In this document: one piece after another, positions 17,334 through 25,409 of the stretch
How positions within the stretch are numbered: the first letter of the stretch is position 1
Layout of the letters: each line of letters opens with the position of its first letter
Source of the DNA: Methylotenera_A sp040387035
GTDB taxonomy: Bacteria > Pseudomonadota > Gammaproteobacteria > Burkholderiales > Methylophilaceae
DNA length: 41,832 bases
Assembly: GCA_040387035.1 (NCBI GenBank)
Contig: JAZKEN010000013.1
Location: 1 to 41,832 of the forward strand
Direction: 5' to 3'
The notes under the pieces: generated by a model
Told to the model about the DNA's origin: nothing
Database searches by the model: none
What the model saw: only the letters and a program-made list of their open reading frames with translations
Position numbers and translations under genes: made by a program

Positions 17334-18436
17334 CCGATCAAGAAAAACAAGCATACGAAAAACTCGCCACCGATGATGTTCGCATACGCGAGATCAAGCC
17401 TTTAAATACGCCTTCCGATTTATTGGGCCGCTTAAAAGAGGGTGCGGAGTCCACGCATAATATCCTGCAAACGCGTGCAGCGATCCACCGTATTTTGCAC
17501 CAGGCAGACGACAGGCTATTGGTGATTGTGGGGCCTTGCTCCATACACGACACAAAAGCGGGCATGGAATACGCGCAGCGCTTGCTGGAAGTGCGCAAGA
17601 ACCTTGCCGCTGACCTGTTGATCGTGATGCGCGTGTATTTTGAAAAACCACGCACCACAGTGGGCTGGAAAGGCTTGATCAATGATCCGCATCTGGATGG
17701 CAGCTATGCCATCAATGAAGGCTTGGAGATCGCGCGTAAATTCCTGCTGGATGTGAATGAGTTGGGCGTACCGGCTGGCGCTGAATTTTTAGACACGATC
17801 ACGCCACAATACACCGCAGATTTGGTGAGTTGGGGCGCCATCGGTGCACGTACCACTGAATCACAAGTGCATAGGGAGCTGGCTTCTGGATTATCCTGCC
17901 CGGTGGGTTTTAAAAACGGTACCGATGGCAGCGTGCGTGTGGCGATTGATGCGATTAAAACCGCGGCAAGCCCGCATCATTTCTTATCGGTGACTAAAGA
18001 AGGCCAATCGGCCATTATCTCAACCACTGGCAATGAAGATTGCCATGTGATCCTGCGTGGCGGTAAGACGCCGAATTATGACGCGGACAGTGTGGAAGAG
18101 GCCTGTAATCACCTGGCCAATGCAGGCTTGGCACCCAGGCTGATGATTGATTGCAGCCATGCCAACAGCAGCAAGCAATATAGCAAACAAAATGAAGTGG
18201 CGCGTGACGTTGCCAGACAAGTGGCTGCCGGTGATGCGCGTATCATTGGTTTAATGGTGGAATCGCACCTGTTTGAAGGCCGCCAGGATCATACGCCGGG
18301 TTGTGAGCTTAAGTATGGACAATCTATTACCGATGCCTGTTTGGGCTGGCAAGAATCGGTGGATTTACTAGAAGCCTTGGCTTTGTCTGTCCGTCAACGT
18401 CGTCATAAAAGACTGAGCGAAGAGATTGGCGATTAA
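17330..18436 (+). CDS. aroG: 3-deoxy-7-phosphoheptulonate (DAHP) synthase, AroG-like
   Basis: A 368-aa class I (type I-alpha) enzyme that joins phosphoenolpyruvate and erythrose-4-phosphate, the first step of the shikimate pathway. Signatures are 'VIVGPCSIHD', 'KPRTTVGWKGLINDPHLDG', 'GARTTESQVHRELASGLSCP' and 'DCSHANSSKQ'. The central stretch is closer to what I recall of the phenylalanine-sensitive AroG than of the tyrosine-sensitive AroF, but the feedback type cannot be settled by eye. It starts inside the hisC stop (ATGA). A 164-base gap separates it from pqqA with no obvious terminator, so some read-through into pqq is possible. Confidence 0.93.
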   Translation: MTDQEKQAYEKLATDDVRIREIKPLNTPSDLLGRLKEGAESTHNILQTRAAIHRILHQADDRLLVIVGPCSIHDTKAGMEYAQRLLEVRKNLAADLLIVMRVYFEKPRTTVGWKGLINDPHLDGSYAINEGLEIARKFLLDVNELGVPAGAEFLDTITPQYTADLVSWGAIGARTTESQVHRELASGLSCPVGFKNGTDGSVRVAIDAIKTAASPHHFLSVTKEGQSAIISTTGNEDCHVILRGGKTPNYDADSVEEACNHLANAGLAPRLMIDCSHANSSKQYSKQNEVARDVARQVAAGDARIIGLMVESHLFEGRQDHTPGCELKYGQSITDACLGWQESVDLLEALALSVRQRRHKRLSEEIGD

Positions 18437-18515
18437 TTTGCTATAGCGGCATCATGAATTTACTTAGTACTATTTGGGTAAGTTATCAGTATTGTGTAAA
18501 TTAAAAAGCGCGCAC

Positions 18516-18573
18516 AATTCGTTTCACGTTGTGGCACTAATCTACTTACAACGAATTAAACAGAAACGAAATT
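18516..18573. promoter_or_regulatory. Nested inverted repeats upstream of pqqA
   Basis: Outer arms AATTCGTTTC (18516-18525) and GAAACGAAATT (18563-18573) are complementary apart from one extra A. Inside them, CGTTGT (18527-18532) pairs with ACAACG (18548-18553). The structure ends 27 bases before the pqqA start and would fold as a two-step hairpin if transcribed, or serve as an operator if not. I could not place the pqqA promoter with confidence. Confidence 0.5.
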
Positions 18574-18600
18574 GTTAACTTAACTTAAAAGGAAATTATC

Positions 18601-18672
18601 ATGTGGACAACACCAGCAGCTACTGAAATGCGTTTTGGCTTTGAAGTAACAATGTACGTAATGAATAAATAA
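18601..18672 (+). CDS. pqqA: PQQ precursor peptide PqqA
   Basis: A 23-codon gene preceded by the ribosome site AAAAGGAAA. The peptide MWTTPAATEMRFGFEVTMYV plus three residues matches the PqqA pattern and carries the EVTMY core with Glu15 and Tyr19. These are the two residues that PqqE cross-links and that become the skeleton of pyrroloquinoline quinone. The length, N-terminal MWT and basic/Asn tail agree with the family. It is followed at once by an intrinsic terminator and then pqqB, an arrangement expected to give much more pqqA message than downstream message. Confidence 0.96.
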   Translation: MWTTPAATEMRFGFEVTMYVMNK

Positions 18673-18693
18673 TTAGCTTTTTGCTGATTAAAC

Positions 18694-18721
18694 AAAAGGC
18701 TGTTGCAAGACAGCCTTTTTT
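18694..18721 (+). terminator. Intrinsic terminator or attenuator between pqqA and pqqB
   Basis: AAAAGGCTGT (18694-18703), loop TGCAAG and ACAGCCTTTT (18710-18719) form a perfect 10-bp stem running into six Ts (18716-18721). It lies 21 bases after the pqqA stop. Because pqqB-E lie downstream on the same strand, it probably works as a partial terminator that sets a high pqqA to pqqB-E ratio. Confidence 0.88.
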
Positions 18722-18806
18722 GTGTAAAAAAGCTTTCTTTTATCAAGCTAAAAGCAAAGTTTTTAAGCGTAAAATCCAGTTTTCCATTATCTAAGTAAAG
18801 AGTCTC

Positions 18807-19724
18807 ATGCATATTCACGTATTAGGCGCCGCAGCAGGCGGTGGTTTCCCACAATGGAACTGTAACTGTCCCAACTGTGATGGTTTGCGTAAAGGTACTA
18901 TCAAAGCCACCAAACGTACTCAGTCTTCCATTTGCGTTTCAGGTAACGGCGTGGATTGGGTTTTATTCAATGCTTCACCGGATGTGCTGCAACAGATACA
19001 GGACTTTGCACCATTGCAGCCTGGCAGGAATATCAGGGATTCTGGCATACAAGCCATTGTGCTGATCGATGCACAGATTGACCATACCACCGGCTTGTTT
19101 ATGTTGCGCGAAGGCAAAGTAAAGCGCGAGATTTACTGTACCGATATGGTGTATGAAGATTTAACTACAGGTAACCAGGTGCTGAATATCCTGGGCCATT
19201 ACTGCGGTATCAACCGTCATGATGTGCCCATCGATGGTAATACCAGCTTTACCATCCCCAATGTCCCCAATTTAAGATTTACCGCTGTCGCACTGAAAAG
19301 TGCCGCACCCCCATATTCGCCACACCGTAATGATCCGCACCCTGGTGATACCATTGGTGTGCTGATCGAAGAGATTTCTAGCGGTAAAAAATGCTGGTAC
19401 AGCCCGGGCCTTGGTGAGATAGAGCCGCATTTGCCACCATTGATGTCGCAAGCGGATTGCATTATGGTTGACGGTACATTCTGGACCAATACTGAAATGA
19501 TCGATATGGGTTTGATGACCAAAACCGCACGCAGCATTGGCCATAATCCGCAGTCAGGCGAAGGCGGTATGATTGAAAAGCTCAATGAATTCGGAGATGT
19601 GCGTAAGGTGCTGATTCATATCAACAATACCAACCCAATCTTGCGTGAGGATTCCGCAGAGCGCGCGATTCTGAACCAGCACAAGATTGAAGTGGCCTAT
19701 GATGGTATGGATATTATCCTGTAG
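18807..19724 (+). CDS. pqqB: PQQ biosynthesis protein PqqB
   Basis: A 305-aa protein with a metallo-beta-lactamase-like fold, reported to be an iron-dependent hydroxylase acting on the tyrosine part of the PQQ precursor. The N-terminus 'MHIHVLGAAAGGGFPQWNCNCPNC' with its clustered Cys residues is typical. Other conserved parts are 'IVLIDAQIDHTTGL', 'YSPGLGEI' and 'VDGTFWTNTEM'. Its length is usual for the family. It is the first gene after the pqqA terminator, and pqqC follows 9 bases later. Confidence 0.96.
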   Translation: MHIHVLGAAAGGGFPQWNCNCPNCDGLRKGTIKATKRTQSSICVSGNGVDWVLFNASPDVLQQIQDFAPLQPGRNIRDSGIQAIVLIDAQIDHTTGLFMLREGKVKREIYCTDMVYEDLTTGNQVLNILGHYCGINRHDVPIDGNTSFTIPNVPNLRFTAVALKSAAPPYSPHRNDPHPGDTIGVLIEEISSGKKCWYSPGLGEIEPHLPPLMSQADCIMVDGTFWTNTEMIDMGLMTKTARSIGHNPQSGEGGMIEKLNEFGDVRKVLIHINNTNPILREDSAERAILNQHKIEVAYDGMDIIL

Positions 19725-19733
19725 GAGAAAATA

Positions 19734-20513
19734 ATGAATGCATTAACTAAAGATAATATGCCCTGGACCCGCGAAGAGTTTGAGGAAAAACTGCGCGAAA
19801 AAGGCAAGGGCTATCATATCTATCATCCGTTCCATGTGATGATGTATGAAGGCAAACTGACCAAAGACCAGCTGCAATGCTGGGTGGCGAATCGTTTTTA
19901 CTACCAGATTTCCATCCCCATGAAAGACGCGGCGATTCTTTCCAATTGCGATGATGTTGAAGTGCGTAAGCAATGGATCGTGCGTATTACCGACCATGAT
20001 GGCGTCGATGCTGCAGATGGCACAAAAGCCGTAGGTGGTATTGAAGCCTGGATTCAATTGGGTGAGGCGGTTGGTTTAACGCGTGAGCAGATCACATCAC
20101 TTAAACTAGTTAGCCCGGGTGTGAAATTTGCCGTGGATGCCTATGTGAATTTTGCCAAACAGCGTAGCTGGCAAGAATCTGTGTGCTCAAGCCTAACCGA
20201 ATTATTCGCGCCGCATATCCATCAACAGCGCATCAGCTCATGGCCCACCATGTATCCGTGGATCAACGAATCAGGCTTAAGCTACTTTAAAAAACGCCTG
20301 ACCGAAGCGCGTCGTGACGTAGAGCAGGGCTTGGGTGTAACGCTGGATTACTTTAGTACCTCACGCGAGATGCAGTTAAAAGCCTTGGATATCTTGCAAT
20401 TTAAATTGAATGTACTCTGGGTAATTGCTGACTCCATCATGCTGGCTTCTACCGTGGATATTAAAGTGGATGGCAAGGATTACTTCCATCAGCCTGTGAT
20501 TAATTTCGAATAA
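19734..20513 (+). CDS. pqqC: Pyrroloquinoline-quinone synthase PqqC
   Basis: A 259-aa cofactorless oxidase that performs the final ring closure and eight-electron oxidation of PQQ synthesis. It is a helical bundle of the haem-oxygenase-like type. Seen signatures are 'YHIYHPFHVMMYEGKL', 'ANRFYYQISIPMKDAAILSN', 'RITDHDG' and 'FSTSREMQLKALDILQFKLNVLW'. A strong ribosome site (TAGGAG) precedes the ATG. It is a separate gene and not fused to pqqD, unlike the pqqCD fusion of Methylobacterium. Confidence 0.96.
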   Translation: MNALTKDNMPWTREEFEEKLREKGKGYHIYHPFHVMMYEGKLTKDQLQCWVANRFYYQISIPMKDAAILSNCDDVEVRKQWIVRITDHDGVDAADGTKAVGGIEAWIQLGEAVGLTREQITSLKLVSPGVKFAVDAYVNFAKQRSWQESVCSSLTELFAPHIHQQRISSWPTMYPWINESGLSYFKKRLTEARRDVEQGLGVTLDYFSTSREMQLKALDILQFKLNVLWVIADSIMLASTVDIKVDGKDYFHQPVINFE

Positions 20514-20534
20514 AAACATAACGGACAATCAAAA

Positions 20535-20834
20535 GTGACCCAAGACGCAGAAATTAAAATATTAAATACCGATGTATTTGCCATCGCATTGCATCATCGC
20601 TTCCAGTGGGAAGAAGCACAGCAAAGTTATGTGATACTTTTCCCTGAAGGTATGGTCAAACTACATGGTGGCGCAGGCGAAGTGATCAAGCGCGTCAATG
20701 GTAAGGCGAGTGTAGGCGAAATTGTGGCCGAATTAAAAGCCGCTTTTCCGGATGCGGTGAACATTGAAGCTGACATTATCGGCATGTTTGAAATGGCTTA
20801 TGGCAAAGCTTGGATCAGGAAAATTGAAGATTAG
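20535..20834 (+). CDS. pqqD: PqqA-binding chaperone PqqD
   Basis: A 99-aa RiPP recognition element protein that binds the PqqA peptide and presents it to PqqE. The conserved 'HHRFQWEEAQQSYVILFPEGMVKL' region and the helix 'VNGKASVGEIVAELKAAF' are visible. The start is a GTG at 20535. No ATG in frame is available nearby, and the ribosome site is weak, so translation may depend on coupling with pqqC 21 bases upstream. Confidence 0.93.
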   Translation: MTQDAEIKILNTDVFAIALHHRFQWEEAQQSYVILFPEGMVKLHGGAGEVIKRVNGKASVGEIVAELKAAFPDAVNIEADIIGMFEMAYGKAWIRKIED

Positions 20835-20920
20835 AAGGATTTGGATTTAGAAAAAGTGAAGCGTTAAAAATTATAAGCTGGGCTTGTTATTAAAGGGCGT
20901 AGCAATCAAGGAGTAGCAAA

Positions 20921-22150
20921 ATGACACAAACATCTTTAGGTGAGTCAGTGGTACAGAAAGAGATTCATGCGCAAGCTAAAAATAATGGTGTTGCAGCGAA
21001 TATCACGCACACCCAGCCTTTATGGTTGCTGGCAGAAGTGACCTATCGCTGCCCATTGCATTGTGCGTTTTGCTATAACCCGACCGATTACGATAAACAT
21101 ACGCAAAATGAATTGACCACTGAGCAATGGATCCAGGCCCTGCGCGATGCGCGCAAAATGGGGGCGATCCAGCTGGGTATTTCAGGCGGCGAGCCATTAT
21201 TGCGTGACGATATTGAAGATATCGTGATTGAAGCTAAAAAATTAGGCTACTACAGCAACTTGATCACTTCCGGTGTCGGCTTAACCGAAAAACGCATCCA
21301 GGCATTTAAAGATGGCGGCTTGGACCATATCCAGCTATCCATGCATGATATTACCGAAGAGATTAATAACTTCATCACCAATACGCGCACCTTTGAATTG
21401 AAGAAAAAAGTTGCCGCTATGATCAAGAATCATGGCTATCCTATGGTGTTGAATGTAGTGATTCACCGCTATAACATCGGCCATATTAAAGAGATACTGG
21501 AAATGGCTGAGGCCTTGGGTGCCGACTATGTTGAATTGGCTAATACCCAGTATTACGGCTGGTCGCTGGTCAATCGTAGTCAACTGATGCCGCTTAAAGA
21601 GCAAATCGATGAAGCGGAACGTATCACCAACGAATTCCGCCAAAAAGTCGGCAACAAAATGAAAATCTTTTTTGTGGTGCCCGATTACTTTGGCGACCGC
21701 CCTAAAAAATGCATGAATGGCTGGGGTGAGGTGTTTATGATCGTCACTGCCAATGGCGATGTATTGCCTTGTCATTCAGCGCGTGTGTTACCGAATATGC
21801 AGTTCCCAAATGTGCGCGATAGCGGCCTGGAGTATGCATGGAAAGAAAGTCCTGCCTTTAATAAATACCGCGGAACGGATTGGATGAAAGGGCCATGTGT
21901 CACTTGCCCGGAAAAAATGAATGACTTGGGCGGCTGCCGCTGCCAGGCATTTTTACTGACGGGTGATGCCGAAAGCGCTGACCCGGTTTGTTCACTATCG
22001 CCCAATCACCACTTAATTGAGAAGGCGATTGAAGATTCCAAGAATCCTGTGCTTGCCTCTCAACCTATTATTTTTAGAACCGACAAAAACTCTAAAAAAT
22101 ATGTAGCAGGCGATAAAGAGCGCGTTGAGGAATTTCATGCCTTACCTTAA
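20921..22150 (+). CDS. pqqE: Radical SAM PqqA glutamate-tyrosine cross-linking enzyme PqqE
   Basis: A 409-aa radical S-adenosylmethionine enzyme that forms the carbon-carbon bond between Glu and Tyr of PqqA. The SAM cluster motif is Cys44-x3-Cys48-x2-Cys51 in 'RCPLHCAFCYNP'. The C-terminal SPASM part has further cysteines for auxiliary clusters: 'KKCMNGWG', 'LPCHSARVLP', 'GPCVTCPEKMNDLGGCRCQAF' spread over about residues 267-355, and 'DPVCSLSP'. A good ribosome site (AAGGAG) precedes it. The 86-base gap after pqqD holds no gene. No pqqF or pqqG protease gene is present in the window. Confidence 0.96.
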   Translation: MTQTSLGESVVQKEIHAQAKNNGVAANITHTQPLWLLAEVTYRCPLHCAFCYNPTDYDKHTQNELTTEQWIQALRDARKMGAIQLGISGGEPLLRDDIEDIVIEAKKLGYYSNLITSGVGLTEKRIQAFKDGGLDHIQLSMHDITEEINNFITNTRTFELKKKVAAMIKNHGYPMVLNVVIHRYNIGHIKEILEMAEALGADYVELANTQYYGWSLVNRSQLMPLKEQIDEAERITNEFRQKVGNKMKIFFVVPDYFGDRPKKCMNGWGEVFMIVTANGDVLPCHSARVLPNMQFPNVRDSGLEYAWKESPAFNKYRGTDWMKGPCVTCPEKMNDLGGCRCQAFLLTGDAESADPVCSLSPNHHLIEKAIEDSKNPVLASQPIIFRTDKNSKKYVAGDKERVEEFHALP

Positions 22151-22196
22151 CAATTAGCTGATAAAATCCAGTTTTATTGTTTTGTTAAGGTGTTAA

Positions 22197-23015
22197 ATGG
22201 CCAGTCGCCGTCCAATCCCTTTTGTTTTAGCTTCCACCAATCACGGCACTTTTATCGTTAATCGTAACGATTACCGCATGGTGGAAGAAAATCGTGGTTA
22301 CGGTGTTGGCTACCAGCTGCTAAATACTTCCAGTTTCGATCAAGAAGAAGTCAGTTTTGTGATGGCTTTACTGAGTTTGCGTCGCAAATACTTTGCAGAT
22401 GGTGTTGTCGGCCTGGATTGCGGTGCCAATATAGGCGTGCACACCGTTGAATGGGCAAAGCATATGCATCAATGGGGTAGTGTGATTGCTTTTGAGGCGC
22501 AGGAGAAAGTCTATTATGCGCTTGCCGGTAATATCGCGATTAACAACTGTTTAAATGCGTCTGCACAATTTGCGGCAGTTGGGTCTGAAAACATAGAAAT
22601 CAAGATTCCGGTGCCGGATTACCTGGTGCCAGCCAGCTTTGGCAGCCTGGAGCTCAAGCAAAATAGAAGCAATGAATTTATTGGCCAGAAAATCGATTAT
22701 TCTGACGCAGCCATGTCAATCGTGCAGCAAAAAACCATTGATTCCCTCAATTTGCCGCGTGTTGATTTGATTAAGATTGACGTAGAGGGCATGGAAGTAG
22801 ACGTTTTACAAGGTGCTGTAGAAACCATCAAGCGCTGTAAGCCCATCATGACCATAGAAATTATCAAAACCGACAAGGTGCAAGTGGAAGCTTTTTTAAT
22901 GTTGCATGGATACCAGACTTATCCCATGGGTATCAATATATTAGCCATTCATCATTCCGATCCCGGCATTACCCATATCACCACTAATGCAAACGGCATT
23001 AACTTAACGATATAG
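22197..23015 (+). CDS. FkbM family SAM-dependent methyltransferase
   Basis: A 272-aa protein. The SAM-binding motif 'VVGLDCGANIGVHTVEWAK' lies at about residues 70-88. The C-terminal 'LIKIDVEGMEVDVLQGA' and 'PIMTIEI' are standard for FkbM proteins, which methylate sugar or polyketide hydroxyls. The substrate here is unknown. It begins with a good ribosome site (AAGGTG) 46 bases after pqqE and ends 6 bases before the MFS gene, so it may be co-transcribed with both. No glycan cluster is next to it. Confidence 0.88.
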   Translation: MASRRPIPFVLASTNHGTFIVNRNDYRMVEENRGYGVGYQLLNTSSFDQEEVSFVMALLSLRRKYFADGVVGLDCGANIGVHTVEWAKHMHQWGSVIAFEAQEKVYYALAGNIAINNCLNASAQFAAVGSENIEIKIPVPDYLVPASFGSLELKQNRSNEFIGQKIDYSDAAMSIVQQKTIDSLNLPRVDLIKIDVEGMEVDVLQGAVETIKRCKPIMTIEIIKTDKVQVEAFLMLHGYQTYPMGINILAIHHSDPGITHITTNANGINLTI

Positions 23016-23021
23016 CCACTG

Positions 23022-24209
23022 TTGAAACCGCATTCCATTTTCTTGGTGTATGTACTGGCAAGCCTGGCTGCGCTTGCGCCTTTTGCTATTGACACCTATT
23101 TGCCGGCATTCCATGCCATGGGCGCTGATCTGCAGACATCCGATTTACATATCCAGCAAAGTTTAACGGTTTACTTGTTGCCATATGCCTTGATGACGCT
23201 ATGGCATGGCGCCATCTCTGATGCGATTGGGCGCATCACCACCATTAAATGGGGGCTGGGCATCTTTGTGCTGGCTTCGATCGGCTGTGCATTTGCACCT
23301 AACGTAGAAACACTGTGGTTCTTTAGGGCTTTACAGGGCGCAAGCGGCGGGGCAGGAAATACGGTAGCGCGTGCCATGGTGCGCGACCTGTTTGAAGGTG
23401 CAGCAGCGCAAAGGGTGATGGCAACGGTACAAATGCTATTTGGTATCGCGCCTGCCATCGCGCCAATCATTGGTGGCCTGTTGTTGGGGATTCACTGGCA
23501 AGCCATTTTTATCTTTTTAGCGATTTATGCGGCTGTCACCTTGTGGGCATCAGTAAGTTTCTTGCCTGAAACCATGCCGCCCGAAAAGCGCTTAAAACTA
23601 TCGGCAAAAAATGTACTGGCCAGCTATAAAACCATATTTAGCGATGCGGAATTTGCCAAACTAGGCATTACCATAGGCGCCTGTTTTTCCGCTTTTTTTG
23701 TGTATGTATTGGCCAGCCCTGTATTTTTGGGCAAGCATCTGGGCTTAAGTCCGCAACAATATGGCTACCTGTTTGTACCAACGGTGTGCGGCATGGTGGT
23801 CGGTTCGTATTTGGCCAAATATGCCGCTGGCAAACATGCGGCAAAAGCGGTACTCAAACTTGCCTTTAGCTGGATGTTGTTAATAGTGTTTGCCAACGTG
23901 GCGGTTTGTTACTTTTTACCGTTAAATCCCTGGTTTAATATCTTGCCGGTGGCATTGTTTAATGTTGGGATGGCTTTGGTGATGCCTATCATCTCGCTTG
24001 CTGCATTGGACCGTCATCCCCGAATTCGCGGTACGGCGGCATCGGGCCAGGCCTTTATCCAAATGATGCTATCAACCGTGTCTGCTGGTTTGGTAGTGCC
24101 ATTGGTATGGGGTAGTGTGATGGGCTTGGCCCTTGCCATGCTGGTTTATCTGCTGATTGCATTAATCGTCATCAGGCAAACGAAGTTGTGGAAAAGCCAA
24201 GTAATTTAA
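23022..24209 (+). CDS. MFS exporter of the Bcr/CflA drug-resistance type
   Basis: A 395-aa inner-membrane protein with about twelve hydrophobic segments, the length and pattern of the DHA1 Bcr/CflA subfamily. The N-terminus has 'LAPFAIDTYLPAF', and the loop between helices 2 and 3 has the MFS motif A form 'GAISDAIGR'. The 'RALQGASGGAG' segment in helix 4 is typical of the subfamily. The start is TTG at 23022; no close in-frame ATG exists and no strong ribosome site is seen. Coupling with the FkbM gene, six bases upstream, would explain this. It should act as a proton-coupled exporter; the substrate is unknown. Confidence 0.88.
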   Translation: MKPHSIFLVYVLASLAALAPFAIDTYLPAFHAMGADLQTSDLHIQQSLTVYLLPYALMTLWHGAISDAIGRITTIKWGLGIFVLASIGCAFAPNVETLWFFRALQGASGGAGNTVARAMVRDLFEGAAAQRVMATVQMLFGIAPAIAPIIGGLLLGIHWQAIFIFLAIYAAVTLWASVSFLPETMPPEKRLKLSAKNVLASYKTIFSDAEFAKLGITIGACFSAFFVYVLASPVFLGKHLGLSPQQYGYLFVPTVCGMVVGSYLAKYAAGKHAAKAVLKLAFSWMLLIVFANVAVCYFLPLNPWFNILPVALFNVGMALVMPIISLAALDRHPRIRGTAASGQAFIQMMLSTVSAGLVVPLVWGSVMGLALAMLVYLLIALIVIRQTKLWKSQVI

Positions 24210-24237
24210 AGTAAGGATTTGCGAAGTTTTTGAATCT

Positions 24238-24831
24238 TTAAGCGCGTGTGACTTTCCCTACGTTGCCCAATACCAGCTTGATGCCGCGCCATAGTTTTGG
24301 CAGTAACCAGAACATAAATACTATAAATCCCAGCAATAAACCAATAAACACGGCAGGGTGCATCAGGGCTAACCAGCCGCCAGTCACCAGCAAGCCTTCC
24401 TCGCCGAAAGAAGCGGCAATATTGCTGACAGGCTCTGGTGAAGTGTTAATCAGCGCGCGGCTACCGGCTTTAGTAGCGTGCGTGGCCCCTGCCAATGAAC
24501 CGCCCAATAGCGCAGTAATCGTTGCTACCACTGGGTCACTGGTATTGATTGCGCCCATGGCAAGCAGGGCGCCTGCTGGTATGCGGATAAACGTTTGAAT
24601 CGAATCCCAGGCGCTATCCACGTAAGGAATTTTATCGGCCAAAAATTCAATCACACACAACACCCCGGCCACAACAAGCACAAACGGATGGCTTAAAATA
24701 TCCAGGCTGGCAGGCAAATGAATCACGTTATACCTGGCCAGTGATCCGACAATAAATAGGGTGAGATAAAGCCGCAAACCGCTGGCCCAACTTAGGCCGC
24801 CAGCTAATGCTAAATTAGAAATCATGTCCAT
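24238..24831 (-). CDS. DUF4126 family membrane protein
   Basis: A 197-aa hydrophobic protein with about five membrane segments. Recognisable DUF4126 traits are 'GLSWASGLRLYLTLFIVG', 'IEFLADKIPYVDSAWDSIQTFIR' and the Gly/Ala-rich 'LLGGSLAGATHATKAGSRA'. The family has no known function. It converges with the MFS gene (28-base gap) and diverges from DoxX across 159 bases. I see no clear operon partner. Confidence 0.84.
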   Translation of the reverse strand: MDMISNLALAGGLSWASGLRLYLTLFIVGSLARYNVIHLPASLDILSHPFVLVVAGVLCVIEFLADKIPYVDSAWDSIQTFIRIPAGALLAMGAINTSDPVVATITALLGGSLAGATHATKAGSRALINTSPEPVSNIAASFGEEGLLVTGGWLALMHPAVFIGLLLGFIVFMFWLLPKLWRGIKLVLGNVGKVTRA

Positions 24832-24990
24832 AATCTTGAATCCATACGGTAAATTAGCACAAAATAAATTTCATATAAATCATCATAACCTTTGTTTACC
24901 CAGTAATTGTAAATTTTTTACTGAGGCTAAATTTATCAGTTAATATATTGCAGGTATCAGCTAACTAATCAACAATAAAGGATAACTCAA

Positions 24991-25389
24991 ATGTTCAACA
25001 CCCAGTTTTCTGCTAAATGGGCACCTTATGTTTTAGGTTTATTGCGCATCATTACGGGCTTCCTGTTTCTGCAACATGGCACTTCAAAGCTGCTTGGTAT
25101 ACCGCACAACGCCATGTTTGATGGTTTGCAGCTGATGTCGCTGATGGGCGTGGCGGGGATCCTGGAATTAGTAGGCGGTACGCTAATATTAATAGGCCTG
25201 TTTACACGCCCGGTCGCATTCATACTTTCTGGACAAATGGCGGTTGCCTATTTTATTGCCCATGCACCAAGCGCGTTTCTGCCTATCCTGAATCATGGTG
25301 AATTGGCGGTTTTATTCAGCTTCGTGTTCCTGTACTTTAGTTTTGCAGGTGCGGGTAAATTAAGCATTGATGCTATTCGCGGCCAGTAA
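24991..25389 (+). CDS. DoxX family membrane protein
   Basis: A 132-aa protein with about four transmembrane segments. 'LLRIITGFLFLQHGTSKL' at the N-terminus and 'GVAGILELVGGTLILIGLFTRPVAF' in the middle are characteristic of DoxX/YphA proteins. The family is poorly understood; members have been linked to redox stress. A ribosome site AAAGGA precedes the start. The gene is divergent from DUF4126 and convergent with the YgjP-like gene. Confidence 0.87.
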   Translation: MFNTQFSAKWAPYVLGLLRIITGFLFLQHGTSKLLGIPHNAMFDGLQLMSLMGVAGILELVGGTLILIGLFTRPVAFILSGQMAVAYFIAHAPSAFLPILNHGELAVLFSFVFLYFSFAGAGKLSIDAIRGQ

Positions 25390-25409
25390 TTGCCATGAAT
25401 TCGATCTAG

